Part shown: piece by piece, positions 27,795 through 36,838 of the stretch
How positions within the stretch are numbered: the stretch's first letter is position 1
Layout: each line of letters starts with the position of its first letter
DNA from: Rickettsiales bacterium
Lineage (GTDB): Bacteria; Pseudomonadota; Alphaproteobacteria; Rickettsiales; UBA1997
Direction: 5' to 3'
NCBI GenBank assembly: GCA_017999675.1
Contig: JAGNLL010000005.1
Coordinates: 28,249-92,248 of the forward strand
DNA length: 64,000 nt
The notes under the pieces: model-generated
What the model saw: only the letters and a program-made list of their open reading frames with translations
Told to the model about the DNA's origin: nothing
The model's database searches: none
Position numbers and translations under genes: made by a program

Positions 27795-27920
27795 GAATAA
27801 CCACCCCAACCCCTCCTTCAAAAGGAGGGGCTTAGTACGATTTTTTTTTCGAAGCGATTGTCTTAAAGCAAGCTCGGTAGAAAGCCCCTCCTTTTGAAGG
27901 AGGGGTTGGGGTGGTTATTC
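27795..27920. repeat. Double-hairpin dispersed repeat, copy 2
   Basis: Perfect 24-bp outer arms lie at 27795-27818 and 27897-27920. The inner arms are the same as in the copy at 1934 (CCCCTCCTT ... AAGGAGGGG at both ends). The centre differs and is longer, with a T-rich run near 27841. Copy 2 sits between xseB and pgsA and occupies about half of that gap. Conserved ends with variable centres suggest a mobile or rescued palindromic element. Confidence 0.85.
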
Positions 27921-27990
27921 GCGGACCACAAGCTAAAAGATTTATGGCGAGTTCTAAGTTAAAAAAATTTTCCAAACAAAAACCAAATTC

Positions 27991-28593
27991 ATGAAACAAA
28001 TCCCAAATTTCCTAACCGCTTTTCGCCTTTTCGTAATTCCAATTCTTGTGCTCTCTTTCTACATCCCTGGAATGGTCGCAAACCTAGTTGCCGCCGTCCT
28101 TTTTGCCATTGCTGCAATCACCGATTATTTCGACGGATATTTCGCCCGCGCCCTCAAAGCCCAATCAAATTTTGGCAAATGCCTCGACCCAATCGCCGAC
28201 AAGCTTTTGGTGATTGTGGCAATTGTAATGTTGGTAAATTTCAACGGTCGCGACCTTTGGATTTTAATTCCGGGTTTAATCATTATTTGCCGCGAAGTTT
28301 TGGTTTCGGGCCTCCGCGAATTTTTAGCCGAACTCCACGTGAGCGTGCCTGTAAGCACCCTTGCCAAATACAAAACCGCTGTGCAAATGACAGCAATTAC
28401 CGGTTTGCTTTTGGGCGAAAAAGGCTCGTCTTACACGCTTTACTACTTGTTTAGCGGATGGGAGGGAATGGACATTAAATTTCTTCTCGTGAGCTTCGTA
28501 ATTTTTGCCTCAAAAATTCTCTTCGTTTTAGCTTCGATTCTCACCGTGATCACCGGATACGCCTATTTCCGCGTTGGTTTTAAAAATATGTAA
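27991..28593 (+). CDS. pgsA: CDP-diacylglycerol-glycerol-3-P 3-phosphatidyltransferase
   Basis: PgsA makes phosphatidylglycerophosphate, using glycerol-3-phosphate of the kind supplied by GpsA. The 200-residue membrane protein has the complete CDP-alcohol phosphotransferase signature D-G-x2-A-R-x8-G-x3-D-x3-D: DGYFAR at 48-53, then GKCLDPIAD at 62-70. Four to five hydrophobic segments are visible. It opens a run pgsA-pheA-rsmD; pheA follows after 3 bases. Confidence 0.93.
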   Translation: MKQIPNFLTAFRLFVIPILVLSFYIPGMVANLVAAVLFAIAAITDYFDGYFARALKAQSNFGKCLDPIADKLLVIVAIVMLVNFNGRDLWILIPGLIIICREVLVSGLREFLAELHVSVPVSTLAKYKTAVQMTAITGLLLGEKGSSYTLYYLFSGWEGMDIKFLLVSFVIFASKILFVLASILTVITGYAYFRVGFKNM

Positions 28594-28596
28594 TTA

Positions 28597-29439
28597 ATGA
28601 AAAAACTAATCGCTTTTCAAGGCTCCAAAGGGGCCAATTCGTCTCTCGCCTGCGCCAAATTTTACCCAGATTTCGAAGCCAAAGCCTTTGCCAGTTTTGC
28701 GGATGTTTTTAAAGCTGTTGAAAGCGGCCAAGTGGCGTGCGGCATGATTCCACTCGAAAATTCTTCGGCGGGTCGCGTTTCTGAAATTCACGATTTATTG
28801 CAAGAACACCAAGTTTTAATTAGCGCCGAACATTTTGTGGCAATTGAGCATTGCCTTGCGGCTGTTGAGGGCGCTGCTTTTGAAGAAATTAAACAAGTTT
28901 ACTCGCACCCCCAAGCTCTAATGCAGTGCAAAAATAATTTGCGTAAGTTTGGGTTTGAGGCTTGCGATTTTTCTAACACCGCAGAGGCGGCAAAATTTGT
29001 TGCCGCGCAAGGTGACAAAAGCAAAGCGGCGCTTTGTTCAAAAGAGGCGGCAAAAATTAACGGCCTAAAAATTGTTAAAGAGCAAATGCAAGATTCGCAA
29101 AATAACGCTACTTTATTTGTGGTGATTTCGCGCGAAAAAACCAACGCCGACCCCAAAGTTTCTGCCGTAATTACCTCGCTAATTTTTACCATTAAAAACT
29201 ATCCCGGCTCTCTCTACAAAGCTCTTGGCAGCTTTGCCACCAACTCGGTTGGAATGTTGCAAATTGAAAGTTTTATTCGCGGTGGCGCCTCGCAACAAGC
29301 GGCGTTTTTTGTAATTATTGAAGGTCACCCAAGCCAAGCCAATGTTGGTGAGGCTTTAAAAGAGTTAGAATTTTTTGCCAAAGAAGTAAAAGTTTTGGGC
29401 TCGTACTACGCCGACAAGTCGCGCTTTCAATGCGAATAG
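28597..29439 (+). CDS. pheA: Prephenate dehydratase
   Basis: The enzyme turns prephenate into phenylpyruvate for phenylalanine synthesis. The 280-residue monofunctional form has the catalytic domain (about 1-180, with FQGSKGANSSLACAKFYP and IPLENSSAGRVSEIHDLL) and a C-terminal ACT domain (about 190-275). ACT-domain segments seen are NYPGSLYKALGSF and LQIESFIRGG. The usual T-R-F of the catalytic motif reads T-L-F (NNATLFVVI near 170), which may alter activity. No chorismate mutase domain is fused. Its end overlaps rsmD by 10 bases. Confidence 0.88.
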   Translation: MKKLIAFQGSKGANSSLACAKFYPDFEAKAFASFADVFKAVESGQVACGMIPLENSSAGRVSEIHDLLQEHQVLISAEHFVAIEHCLAAVEGAAFEEIKQVYSHPQALMQCKNNLRKFGFEACDFSNTAEAAKFVAAQGDKSKAALCSKEAAKINGLKIVKEQMQDSQNNATLFVVISREKTNADPKVSAVITSLIFTIKNYPGSLYKALGSFATNSVGMLQIESFIRGGASQQAAFFVIIEGHPSQANVGEALKELEFFAKEVKVLGSYYADKSRFQCE

Positions 29440-30002
29440 TTGCCGGAAAATTTCGTGGCAAAAATTTAGCCGCCTCAGACCACTTAAAATCGCTGCGCCC
29501 CACAACCGACAAAAACCGCGAAGCGCTTTTCAACATTTTGTCGTCGGCTAAATTTATTAAAGAAATTGGTTTTCAAATTGTTGGATCTGAAGTTTTAGAC
29601 TTGTGCTGCGGCTCTGGCGCAGTTGGCTTTGAAGCCTTGTCGCGCGGGGCAGGGTCGGTGGTTTTTATTGACAACAACCAAGGTCATTTGGCGCTGACTA
29701 AAAAAAATTCTGAGCTGCTAAAAGTTGAAAAAGACGTAAAAATTATTTGCGCTGACGCCAAAAATCTGCCGCAAAACGAAAAACTTTTTAACCTAATTTT
29801 TATCGACCCACCCTACGCCGCAGAATATCTGGCAATAATGACCAACCTGCTTGAAAAAGGTTGGGCCAACAAAACTTCACTAATTGTGGTGGAATTTCAA
29901 AGCGACGCAAAGCCACAAGATTTTGCCTCAGAAAACTTTCAACTGCTTGATTTACGCAAATACGGCAAAACCTCTTTCGCGTTTTTTACGGTTAATTTTT
30001 AG
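29430..30002 (+). CDS. rsmD: 16S rRNA (guanine966-N2)-methyltransferase RsmD
   Basis: The 190-residue protein has the RsmD N terminus MRIVAGKFRGKNL, then LRPTTDKNREALFNIL, the SAM site VLDLCCGSGAVGFEALSRGA and the catalytic FIDPPYAAEY. It methylates G966 of 16S rRNA. The ATG overlaps the pheA end by 10 bases, so it is read from the same transcript. Confidence 0.93.
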   Translation: MRIVAGKFRGKNLAASDHLKSLRPTTDKNREALFNILSSAKFIKEIGFQIVGSEVLDLCCGSGAVGFEALSRGAGSVVFIDNNQGHLALTKKNSELLKVEKDVKIICADAKNLPQNEKLFNLIFIDPPYAAEYLAIMTNLLEKGWANKTSLIVVEFQSDAKPQDFASENFQLLDLRKYGKTSFAFFTVNF

Positions 30003-30013
30003 GTGCCAAAAAA

Positions 30014-30039
30014 AGATTTTGCACGCGCGTGCAAAATCT
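30014..30039 (-). terminator. 26-bp perfect palindrome, possible minus-strand terminator
   Basis: Bases 30014-30039 are a perfect palindrome starting AGATTTTGCACGC. The T-run lies on the minus-strand side (seven A on the plus strand at 30008-30014), so the U-tract follows only for leftward transcripts. It comes 11 bases after the rsmD stop. The length and outer seven bases match the thiD terminator palindrome at 11391. Confidence 0.5.
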
Positions 30040-30241
30040 CAAAAAAACATCAATTAAGCTAGATTTGGCAAGGCTTGAAGCCAGATGCAAATTTTCACCC
30101 AAATTTGCAACTTTTAGAATTAAAAATTTGTAAAAATTTCTCGATTCTGCCAGCAAAACTCACGCGCCTTGAATTTTACTTTTCGCCAAAATAGGTTCCG
30201 CCGCCTTCGCTCGTCCCCTTACAAAATAAATCAAAACAAAA

Positions 30242-30460
30242 ATGCCTAAAGAAGACCTACTTTCAATGAACGGAATCGTTGTTGAAGTTTTGCCAAACAC
30301 CATTTTTCGCGTTGAGCTTGAAAACAAACACGTAATTACCGCGCACGCTTCGGGCAAAATTAGAAAAAACAAAATTCGCGTTTTAAAAGGCGACAAAGTT
30401 GAAATTGAAATGACCACCTACGACCTCAGCAAAGGCCGCATTGTTCGCAGAAACGTTTAG
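30242..30460 (+). CDS. infA: Translation initiation factor IF-1
   Basis: The 72-residue S1/OB-fold protein has the canonical [19 protein letters not shown] start, [20 protein letters not shown] (core [16 protein letters not shown]) and the end [12 protein letters not shown]. It binds the A site of the 30S subunit during initiation. The gap before it (30040-30241) holds a 9-bp hairpin (TGCAAATTT, 30086-30094, with 30101-30109) and no gene. Confidence 0.96.
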   Translation: MPKEDLLSMNGIVVEVLPNTIFRVELENKHVITAHASGKIRKNKIRVLKGDKVEIEMTTYDLSKGRIVRRNV

Positions 30461-30510
30461 TTAGAAGAGCTTCGCCTCGCGCTATTCCCCGCAAATTTAA
30501 AGCAAAAGAA

Positions 30511-33051
30511 ATGAAAAATCTTTTAATCGTCGAGTCTCCTGCAAAGGCAAAAACAATCGGCAAATATTTAGGCAGCGACTACAAAGTGCTAGCCTCGTTT
30601 GGCCACGTTCGCGACTTGCCAAGCAAAAACGGCTCGGTTGATCCAAACAACGATTTTGCAATGAGCTACGAAGTTTCGGCAAAATCTTCAAAAAATGTTA
30701 AAGAAATTGTCGACGCCGCCAAGCTTTGCAGCAAGCTGATTCTAGCACCCGATCCAGATCGCGAAGGAGAATCAATTGCTTGGCACGTTTTAGAAGTGTT
30801 GAAGCAAAAAAAGGCAATTAAGGCCACAGTGAAGGTTGAGCGCGTTGTCTTTAACGCCATTACCAAAGCTTCAATTGTTGAAGCAATCAAAAAACCGCGC
30901 GACATTGACATGGATTTGGTCAACGCCCAACAGGCTCGCCGCGCTTTGGATTATTTAGTGGGCTTTACTTTGTCGCCAGTTTTGTGGCGTAAATTGCCCG
31001 GCAGCAGATCGGCCGGACGCGTGCAATCAGTGGCTTTACGCCTAGTTTGTGACCGCGAAGACGAAATTGACGCCTTTAAAAGCGAAGAATATTGGGACAT
31101 TAAAATTGACCTCAAAAACGAGAAAAACGCTGAGTTTCAAGCCAGCATTACCGAGCTTGAAGGCAAAAAACTTGAGAGATTTTCAATTGTCACCGAAGCG
31201 CAATCGGGCAAAATCAAAAAGCTTTTAGAAGAGAAAAAATACCAAGTTGTTTCGGTGACCAAAAAGCAGGCCAAGCGCCGCTCAAACCCACCTTTTATTA
31301 CTTCGTCGCTGCAACAAGAAGCTGCCCGTAAACTTGGATTTTCGGTAAGCCGCACAATGTCAACCGCGCAACGCCTTTACGAAGGCATTGAAATTGACGG
31401 CGTGGCACAAGGTTTAATCACCTACATGCGTACCGATTCGGTGGCTTTGGCTCCTGAAGCAATTGTGGCGGTTCGTGAAAAAATTAACGCACTTTACGGT
31501 AAAGATTATTTGCCAGCTGAGCCAAATGTTTTCAAAAGCAAAATTAAAAACGCGCAAGAGGCACACGAGGCAATTCGCCCCGCCGATTTTTCAATGTCGC
31601 CAGACAAGGTTAAACAATATTTAGAAGACGGCCAATTTGCGCTTTACGACTTGATTTGGAAAAGAACTTTGGCCTCACAAATGACCGACGTAATTTTTGA
31701 CCAAGTTGTTGCAGAAATTGCCACAATTCCAGCCTACGCCAAAGCGCGCGCCACTGGTTCAACAATTAAATTTGACGGTTTTTACAAAGTTTACCGCGAA
31801 GGCCAAGACGACAACGAGGCCGACGAAGACGATTCAAAACAAAACCTTCCCGAACTAAAAGAAAAAGAAAACGTGGCGCTAATTGACGTGAAACCGCAAC
31901 AACACTTCACCGAGCCACCCCCAAGATATTCGGAAGCAAGCCTTGTTAAAAAAATGGAAGAACTCGGCATTGGCCGCCCTTCAACTTACGCCGCGATTAT
32001 TTCGGTGTTGCAAGACCGCGGCTACGTAAAGCTCGACCGCAAAAGATTTTTCCCCGAAGAACGCGGCAGAATTGTAACCACTTTCTTGAAAGAATTTTTT
32101 GCCAAATATGTTGAATTTGACTACACGGCAAACTTGGAAGACGAGCTTGACGTAATTTCAAACGGCAAAATGGATTGGAAAGCTTTCTTAAGAAAATTTT
32201 GGACTTCATTTAGCAAATCTACCTCAGAAGTAAGCGAAAAGCCGTTTGGCGAAGTTTTAGAAGTGCTAAACCAAAAAGTTGGCTTTCACATTTTTGGCGT
32301 CGACGAAAAAGGCGCTTTGAAAGACACTTGCCCAACCTGCAACACCGGAAAATTAAGCCTGCGCCTTGGCAAATTTGGCGCCTTCATTGGTTGCTCAAAC
32401 TACCCAGAATGCAAACACACAATGCAGCTTTTTGAAAAAGAAGGTGAACTTGGTGAAGACGGCGAAAGAAAACCGCAATTTGAACCAAGAAGTTTGGGTG
32501 TAGATCCAAAAACTGGTTTTGAAGTAATGGTAAAAATTGGACCTTACGGGCCTTACTTAGAGTTGGTTGGAAGTGAGGTAATTACCGAAGCTGAAGCCGA
32601 GAAAATTAAAGAAAAAGAGGCTAAGCTTAAGGAAAAAGAAGATAAGGCCAAAGCCAAAGCAAAAGCGGACAAAGCCAAAGGCAAAGTTGCCAAAAAACCA
32701 GCCAAAAAAGCTGCCGAAAAACCAGCCAAAAAAGCCAAAGCTAAAAAACCAAAACGTATTTCAATTCCAAAAACTCTCGACCCAAATTTGATTACTTTGA
32801 AAGACGCGGCTGATCTTTTGTCGCTGCCTCGCGAAGTTGGAACCCACCCAGAAAGCGGCCAAAAAATTGTCGCCAATATTGGACCCTTCGGGCCTTATTT
32901 GCTGCACGACAAAAAATACACTTCGCTTAAAGAAGACAGTGTTTTGGAAGTTGGCTTGAATCGCGCGGTTGATTTGATTGCAACTGACTTGGCGAAGAAG
33001 GCGGCTGGTGGTGGCAGAAGGGGTAGGTTTTCTAAGAAGACGAAGAAGTAA
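30511..33051 (+). CDS. topA: DNA topoisomerase I
   Basis: This type IA topoisomerase relaxes negative supercoils. The 846-residue protein has a Toprim domain (IVESPAKAKTIGKYLG at the start; DPDREGESIAWH) and the active-site Tyr at about residue 305 in GLITYMRTDS. One Cys4 zinc motif (CPTCNTGKL ... CSNYPECK) and C-terminal GPYGPYL repeats follow. A Lys/Ala-rich stretch of about 60 residues (near 690-755) separates the last two repeats and resembles histone H1-like tails. It begins 50 bases after infA. Confidence 0.96.
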   Translation: MKNLLIVESPAKAKTIGKYLGSDYKVLASFGHVRDLPSKNGSVDPNNDFAMSYEVSAKSSKNVKEIVDAAKLCSKLILAPDPDREGESIAWHVLEVLKQKKAIKATVKVERVVFNAITKASIVEAIKKPRDIDMDLVNAQQARRALDYLVGFTLSPVLWRKLPGSRSAGRVQSVALRLVCDREDEIDAFKSEEYWDIKIDLKNEKNAEFQASITELEGKKLERFSIVTEAQSGKIKKLLEEKKYQVVSVTKKQAKRRSNPPFITSSLQQEAARKLGFSVSRTMSTAQRLYEGIEIDGVAQGLITYMRTDSVALAPEAIVAVREKINALYGKDYLPAEPNVFKSKIKNAQEAHEAIRPADFSMSPDKVKQYLEDGQFALYDLIWKRTLASQMTDVIFDQVVAEIATIPAYAKARATGSTIKFDGFYKVYREGQDDNEADEDDSKQNLPELKEKENVALIDVKPQQHFTEPPPRYSEASLVKKMEELGIGRPSTYAAIISVLQDRGYVKLDRKRFFPEERGRIVTTFLKEFFAKYVEFDYTANLEDELDVISNGKMDWKAFLRKFWTSFSKSTSEVSEKPFGEVLEVLNQKVGFHIFGVDEKGALKDTCPTCNTGKLSLRLGKFGAFIGCSNYPECKHTMQLFEKEGELGEDGERKPQFEPRSLGVDPKTGFEVMVKIGPYGPYLELVGSEVITEAEAEKIKEKEAKLKEKEDKAKAKAKADKAKGKVAKKPAKKAAEKPAKKAKAKKPKRISIPKTLDPNLITLKDAADLLSLPREVGTHPESGQKIVANIGPFGPYLLHDKKYTSLKEDSVLEVGLNRAVDLIATDLAKKAAGGGRRGRFSKKTKK

Positions 33052-33247
33052 TTAAACTTACTGCGTAATACATTCGTAGGTGCAGTAAGGGCACTAACTT
33101 TTAAAGTTTAAACCAAAATTCAAAACACCGCCGTCAAGAAATTAGTTGGCTTTTTATAATTTTTATTAAGTTTTGTTTTGTATTGGGAAATTGGCAGTTC
33201 TTTTGTCCCAAACAAACTTCAGTCGTTTTTAATTTTTTTCTTCCTCG
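33052..33247. other. Intergenic region after topA
   Basis: This stretch holds a weak 8-bp hairpin (CTTACTGC 33057-33064 with 33082-33089) and an AT-rich run with a TATAAT hexamer at 33155-33160, which could be the -10 box of the next gene. The -35 region is not convincing. No ORF is supported. Confidence 0.3.
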
Positions 33248-35620
33248 ATGAGCAAAGCTTATTTCGATCGTTTATTAGGTACCTCTCCCGACACAACAAC
33301 TCACCAACCATCTCCAGCCGAGATTCCCGTTAATAATTTTAGAGATGATTCTCCATATCTTGTGATTGAGGCTAATACCCCTCAATCACGAGTTAAAGCT
33401 GCGGCGACGCGCAATCGAGCAAAAGTAGCCACCCCTGATTTTTACGAAGAAGCCCCAGAAAAGTTTAACACCGATGCCGCTTGGCAAAGATTCACAGAAA
33501 GATTTCTTGCCTCAGATGAGCAAAAATTTGAGCAATTTAAATCAATTGAAATTCTCAAATTAGCCGAGTTTGAAAAAAGGGTGATTGAAACTACCGACGC
33601 CGTAGCAGCCGACGAATATCAAGAGTTAGAAAATTCTTGGAAAGAAATTGTTGGGGTAATTTTGCAAAAAGAACCTCACCAAGTTAAAGCTGGAGATTCA
33701 GATGAGGTTGTGGGCTATTTTCCGCAGCTTGGGCCAATCTTTAGAAGCTTGCAAATAGCTGGCTGGGCGCAATTGCGCTACAAGCGAGATGATAAGGAGT
33801 CCGCGCTTGAGGTGAGTGATTTTTTAAAAAGAACCAAAGATTCAGACGAGGCAATTCTACCAAAAAAAACAAAACTCGGCGAAGCCCACAGTGATGCTCT
33901 GAGAGATTTGATTACAAAATTTAAGGAAGCTTCTCAATCCGAAGTCGACAGTAAACATATTCCGGGGCAAGCGCTAAGATGCCTAGTGACAAATGCCTTG
34001 CGAGAAGAGGCGATGCGAGAAGTTTTAAAGGAAGTTTTGGGTAGTTTGCAAACAAGAATTGACAAACTTCCTGATCTAGAAAAACAGGCCACTAGTAAAG
34101 AGGTTCGTGAGCAATACCCACTTGACAAGAAGGTGAGCCACAAAGTGTTTAGAAAAATTACCTACACAGGTGATATTTCGAAAACCGTTGATCATTTTTT
34201 TACAGTTAAAAACTTGGATAAAACTCAAAAGTGGTTCAAGAGTATTTACTCGTCGGCAATAGATCTGAACGCTGAATTAGACGAAAGAGAGCGTTTGAAA
34301 AAAGATTTAGAAGAATACTCTGGTGAAGCTAGGCAAGAGTGGGATAGCTTGACTGACAAGAGTAAGATCCAAGAAAAAATTACAGAAATTACGAATCGTC
34401 AAACTCCCGCAGCTCGGAGTTTTTTAAGTGCTTTATTTTCAAGCAGTCAATTTTCTGCGGCCGATTATTTTGCTCAGGAGGTCGCTTTTTCACGGAAGCT
34501 TAACGCCGAAATAAGAGCGGGCTTGGATGAAATTTTGGACGTGGTTTTAGGCGCGATTGAAGAGAAAGAAAAACCGCCGCAAATTGAGGCGGGCAAGTCA
34601 GGAGCGAGTAGCGCTTCGCCTAAACAAGACTTATCTCCAGTAAAACAAGCTTCGACAAGCGCAAAAAAAACACCGCAATCATTGCAAGAATCAGTTGTAT
34701 CGCCAACAAAATCTCAAGAGATCGACGAATCTACTAACGCCGATCCGAGTGCAGCACTTTCAACAGAAAAAAAGCCTGTGCCGGATACGCCACAAACTCC
34801 ATTTAATCTATCATTTACTCCGGACACGGGAGATCGCCAGACGCCAAATCGAAAATTATTTGGAGATGAAGCAACTCCCAGCTCTGAAGCGGCAACATCT
34901 TCTCGAGTTCCTCCTGCGGCTTCCGAATGGGATGATGCTTATTCTTCGAATCAGCCAGCAGAAGACACTCTTGAAGATGTTGCCGAATCTTGGGTTAGGA
35001 AGGCGAAGGAATCTCTAAGTGTTTTGGCGGAAAGTGCGCGCGCCGAAATTATTGCGTTAGCTCTTGGCAAAAGCAGTGCGGCAAGCTTGACGAGACAAAT
35101 AAGCGTCAAGAAGGGCGATGAAGGTTACGATCGTGAAAAGCACTTCACGACCGACTTAATCGAAACTTTTGTTCCGCTGTCAAAAGGTCAAGTTGAGGTT
35201 AGTTTAGAGAAAATGAGAAAGGGTTTTAAGAATAAAGAAGGTAGGATTGATAAAAGCGGAGAGCCTAGCGATAAAAGATTTTGTCGTTCTGTGTTTGAGA
35301 GGGCGAATGACATTTCTAAACTTCTTGTAGTTGTGGAGCAAAAACTAAAAGAAGAAGGAAGAGATCTTAGTGATGAAGAGTCTGTTAAAAGTGCAATAAG
35401 TGAAATATCAGGGTCAGCGCAAAAGATGCTAAAAGATCATGCGAAAATGGTGTCGGCACAAGCTGAAGAAGTTGGCGCCAAACCAAGCTCTTCAGTGATT
35501 AGGAGATGTGACGAAAACCACGTGGGAATTAAATTGCTGGGAGTGTTAAAAAACACGGATGAAGCAGCGCCAAAGTTTGCTCGGCCAATTTTTACCTCTT
35601 CAAGCTCAAGGGGAGCCTAA
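33248..35620 (+). CDS. Orphan 790-residue hydrophilic protein
   Basis: I do not recognise this protein. It has no signal peptide and no membrane segment. Residues about 70-430 are charged and helical with coiled-coil character. Residues about 440-570 are a low-complexity Ser/Thr/Pro/Ala-rich linker (for example PDTPQTPFNLSFTPDT). A second helical region runs from about 575 to 770, and the end is SSSSRGA. Two helical blocks joined by a disordered linker, next to housekeeping genes, is a layout seen in secreted effectors and in structural scaffolds; neither is shown. Its stop codon overlaps the stop of the convergent gene. Confidence 0.6.
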   Translation: MSKAYFDRLLGTSPDTTTHQPSPAEIPVNNFRDDSPYLVIEANTPQSRVKAAATRNRAKVATPDFYEEAPEKFNTDAAWQRFTERFLASDEQKFEQFKSIEILKLAEFEKRVIETTDAVAADEYQELENSWKEIVGVILQKEPHQVKAGDSDEVVGYFPQLGPIFRSLQIAGWAQLRYKRDDKESALEVSDFLKRTKDSDEAILPKKTKLGEAHSDALRDLITKFKEASQSEVDSKHIPGQALRCLVTNALREEAMREVLKEVLGSLQTRIDKLPDLEKQATSKEVREQYPLDKKVSHKVFRKITYTGDISKTVDHFFTVKNLDKTQKWFKSIYSSAIDLNAELDERERLKKDLEEYSGEARQEWDSLTDKSKIQEKITEITNRQTPAARSFLSALFSSSQFSAADYFAQEVAFSRKLNAEIRAGLDEILDVVLGAIEEKEKPPQIEAGKSGASSASPKQDLSPVKQASTSAKKTPQSLQESVVSPTKSQEIDESTNADPSAALSTEKKPVPDTPQTPFNLSFTPDTGDRQTPNRKLFGDEATPSSEAATSSRVPPAASEWDDAYSSNQPAEDTLEDVAESWVRKAKESLSVLAESARAEIIALALGKSSAASLTRQISVKKGDEGYDREKHFTTDLIETFVPLSKGQVEVSLEKMRKGFKNKEGRIDKSGEPSDKRFCRSVFERANDISKLLVVVEQKLKEEGRDLSDEESVKSAISEISGSAQKMLKDHAKMVSAQAEEVGAKPSSSVIRRCDENHVGIKLLGVLKNTDEAAPKFARPIFTSSSSRGA

Positions 35621-36837
35621 ACACTTTTCTCAACACTCACGCGCAAATCTGGCACTGCGGTGCATTCAAAATCTCGCCCAATATTTAAACCACCTAAAAG
35701 GTGAATTTTTGGGTGGTTTGATTGCGTCAAAAGCAAATCTTTTTTAAGCAAATTGGCTGCAAGCATTTGTGCAAAAAGAGGATATTTTTCTGCTTTAAAC
35801 TCAAAGCCCAAGCAGTTTACAAGCAAATCGCACTCTAAATTTTTTCTACCTTTTTTCAAAATTTCAATTTGTCCATTTTCAATCATTTGCTCAATTGTTT
35901 CAATTGAGGCAATTGGTGCGCGGTGACGAAAAATATTCCAGTAAGGCAGCAAGCGCAAAAATTGTTTTTTGTTTTTTTTGTCAAAATTTTGCCACAGTTC
36001 GGTGGTGATTTGACGAATAGAATCAATAGCGTGGCGCAGGTCAAATTGGGGATTTTGCTTTAAAAAATTTCTGATTTTTAAACACAAAAAAAGCACGCCG
36101 TTTTTGGCATCAGAGGCAGAAATAAAATTTAAATTGGACTGAATTTCGCCAAAATGTTTTTTAGGAAAATTGCCGCGGCGCGAAATTACAAAAATTTTTC
36201 CAGCAAAGTTTTTCTTTTTTAAACCAACAATCACATCAACAGCAGTAAGGCCCGAGCCGATTAGGCAAATTGTTTGGTTGGTGAAATTTTCTTGATGAAA
36301 TTGTTTAGAATCGGCGCTCCACAAATTTTTCGTCACCAAGTTTGCAGTGACATCGATATTGGCTGGCAGCTCACTCTGCTTAAAGCTGGTGGCAAGAAAA
36401 ACTTCGTCAGCGGCAAATTTTTGGTTAATTAAAAAACCTTCTTCTTGCGGCAAAATTTCGCTCACTCCTTCTGCAACAAGCTCAAATACAACGTTATTTT
36501 TTTTAGCTTCTAAAAAAGCCTGCTTGGTTAATTCGTCTAAATATTCGCCGTAAATGTAGCGCGGGGCGTAGCCGTTTTCGCCAACCTCACGCCAAACTTG
36601 CGGATATTTTTTTTCTAAAAACTCACAGAAATCTCGCGGCGCATTTGAAAAGGCGCTCATTTTGATGGCCGGAACATTTAAAATGTAGTGCGGCGAAAAT
36701 GGCGAAAAGGCTGGCCCGAGAGTGTTTGGAAGGTTGGGATCAAAAATTAAAATTTTGTTTTTTGTCGATTTTTTTACCAAGTGCAAAAAAGCCAAGCGCC
36801 CACAAAAGCCAAATCCAACAATTGCTGTGCTTTTCAT
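35617..36837 (-). CDS. FAD/NAD(P)-binding protein
   Basis: The 406-residue protein opens with a Rossmann FAD motif variant, IVGFGFCGRLAFLHL. It has a second dinucleotide motif CLIGSGLTAVDVIVGL near 190-205 and the family phrase YILNVPAIKMSAFSNAPRDF near 55-75. This matches the FAD-NAD(P)-binding family (NAD_binding_9 type) often linked to uncharacterised oxidoreductases. The substrate is unknown. It lies 1 base after the DUF6356 gene on the same strand. Confidence 0.78.
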   Translation of the reverse strand: MKSTAIVGFGFCGRLAFLHLVKKSTKNKILIFDPNLPNTLGPAFSPFSPHYILNVPAIKMSAFSNAPRDFCEFLEKKYPQVWREVGENGYAPRYIYGEYLDELTKQAFLEAKKNNVVFELVAEGVSEILPQEEGFLINQKFAADEVFLATSFKQSELPANIDVTANLVTKNLWSADSKQFHQENFTNQTICLIGSGLTAVDVIVGLKKKNFAGKIFVISRRGNFPKKHFGEIQSNLNFISASDAKNGVLFLCLKIRNFLKQNPQFDLRHAIDSIRQITTELWQNFDKKNKKQFLRLLPYWNIFRHRAPIASIETIEQMIENGQIEILKKGRKNLECDLLVNCLGFEFKAEKYPLFAQMLAANLLKKDLLLTQSNHPKIHLLGGLNIGRDFECTAVPDLRVSVEKSV

Positions 36838-36838
36838 T

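Noticed and set aside
32640-32760. Lys/Ala-rich stretch as a separate histone-like gene
   Set aside because: It is in frame with topA and followed by further topoisomerase C-terminal repeats, so it is an internal linker.
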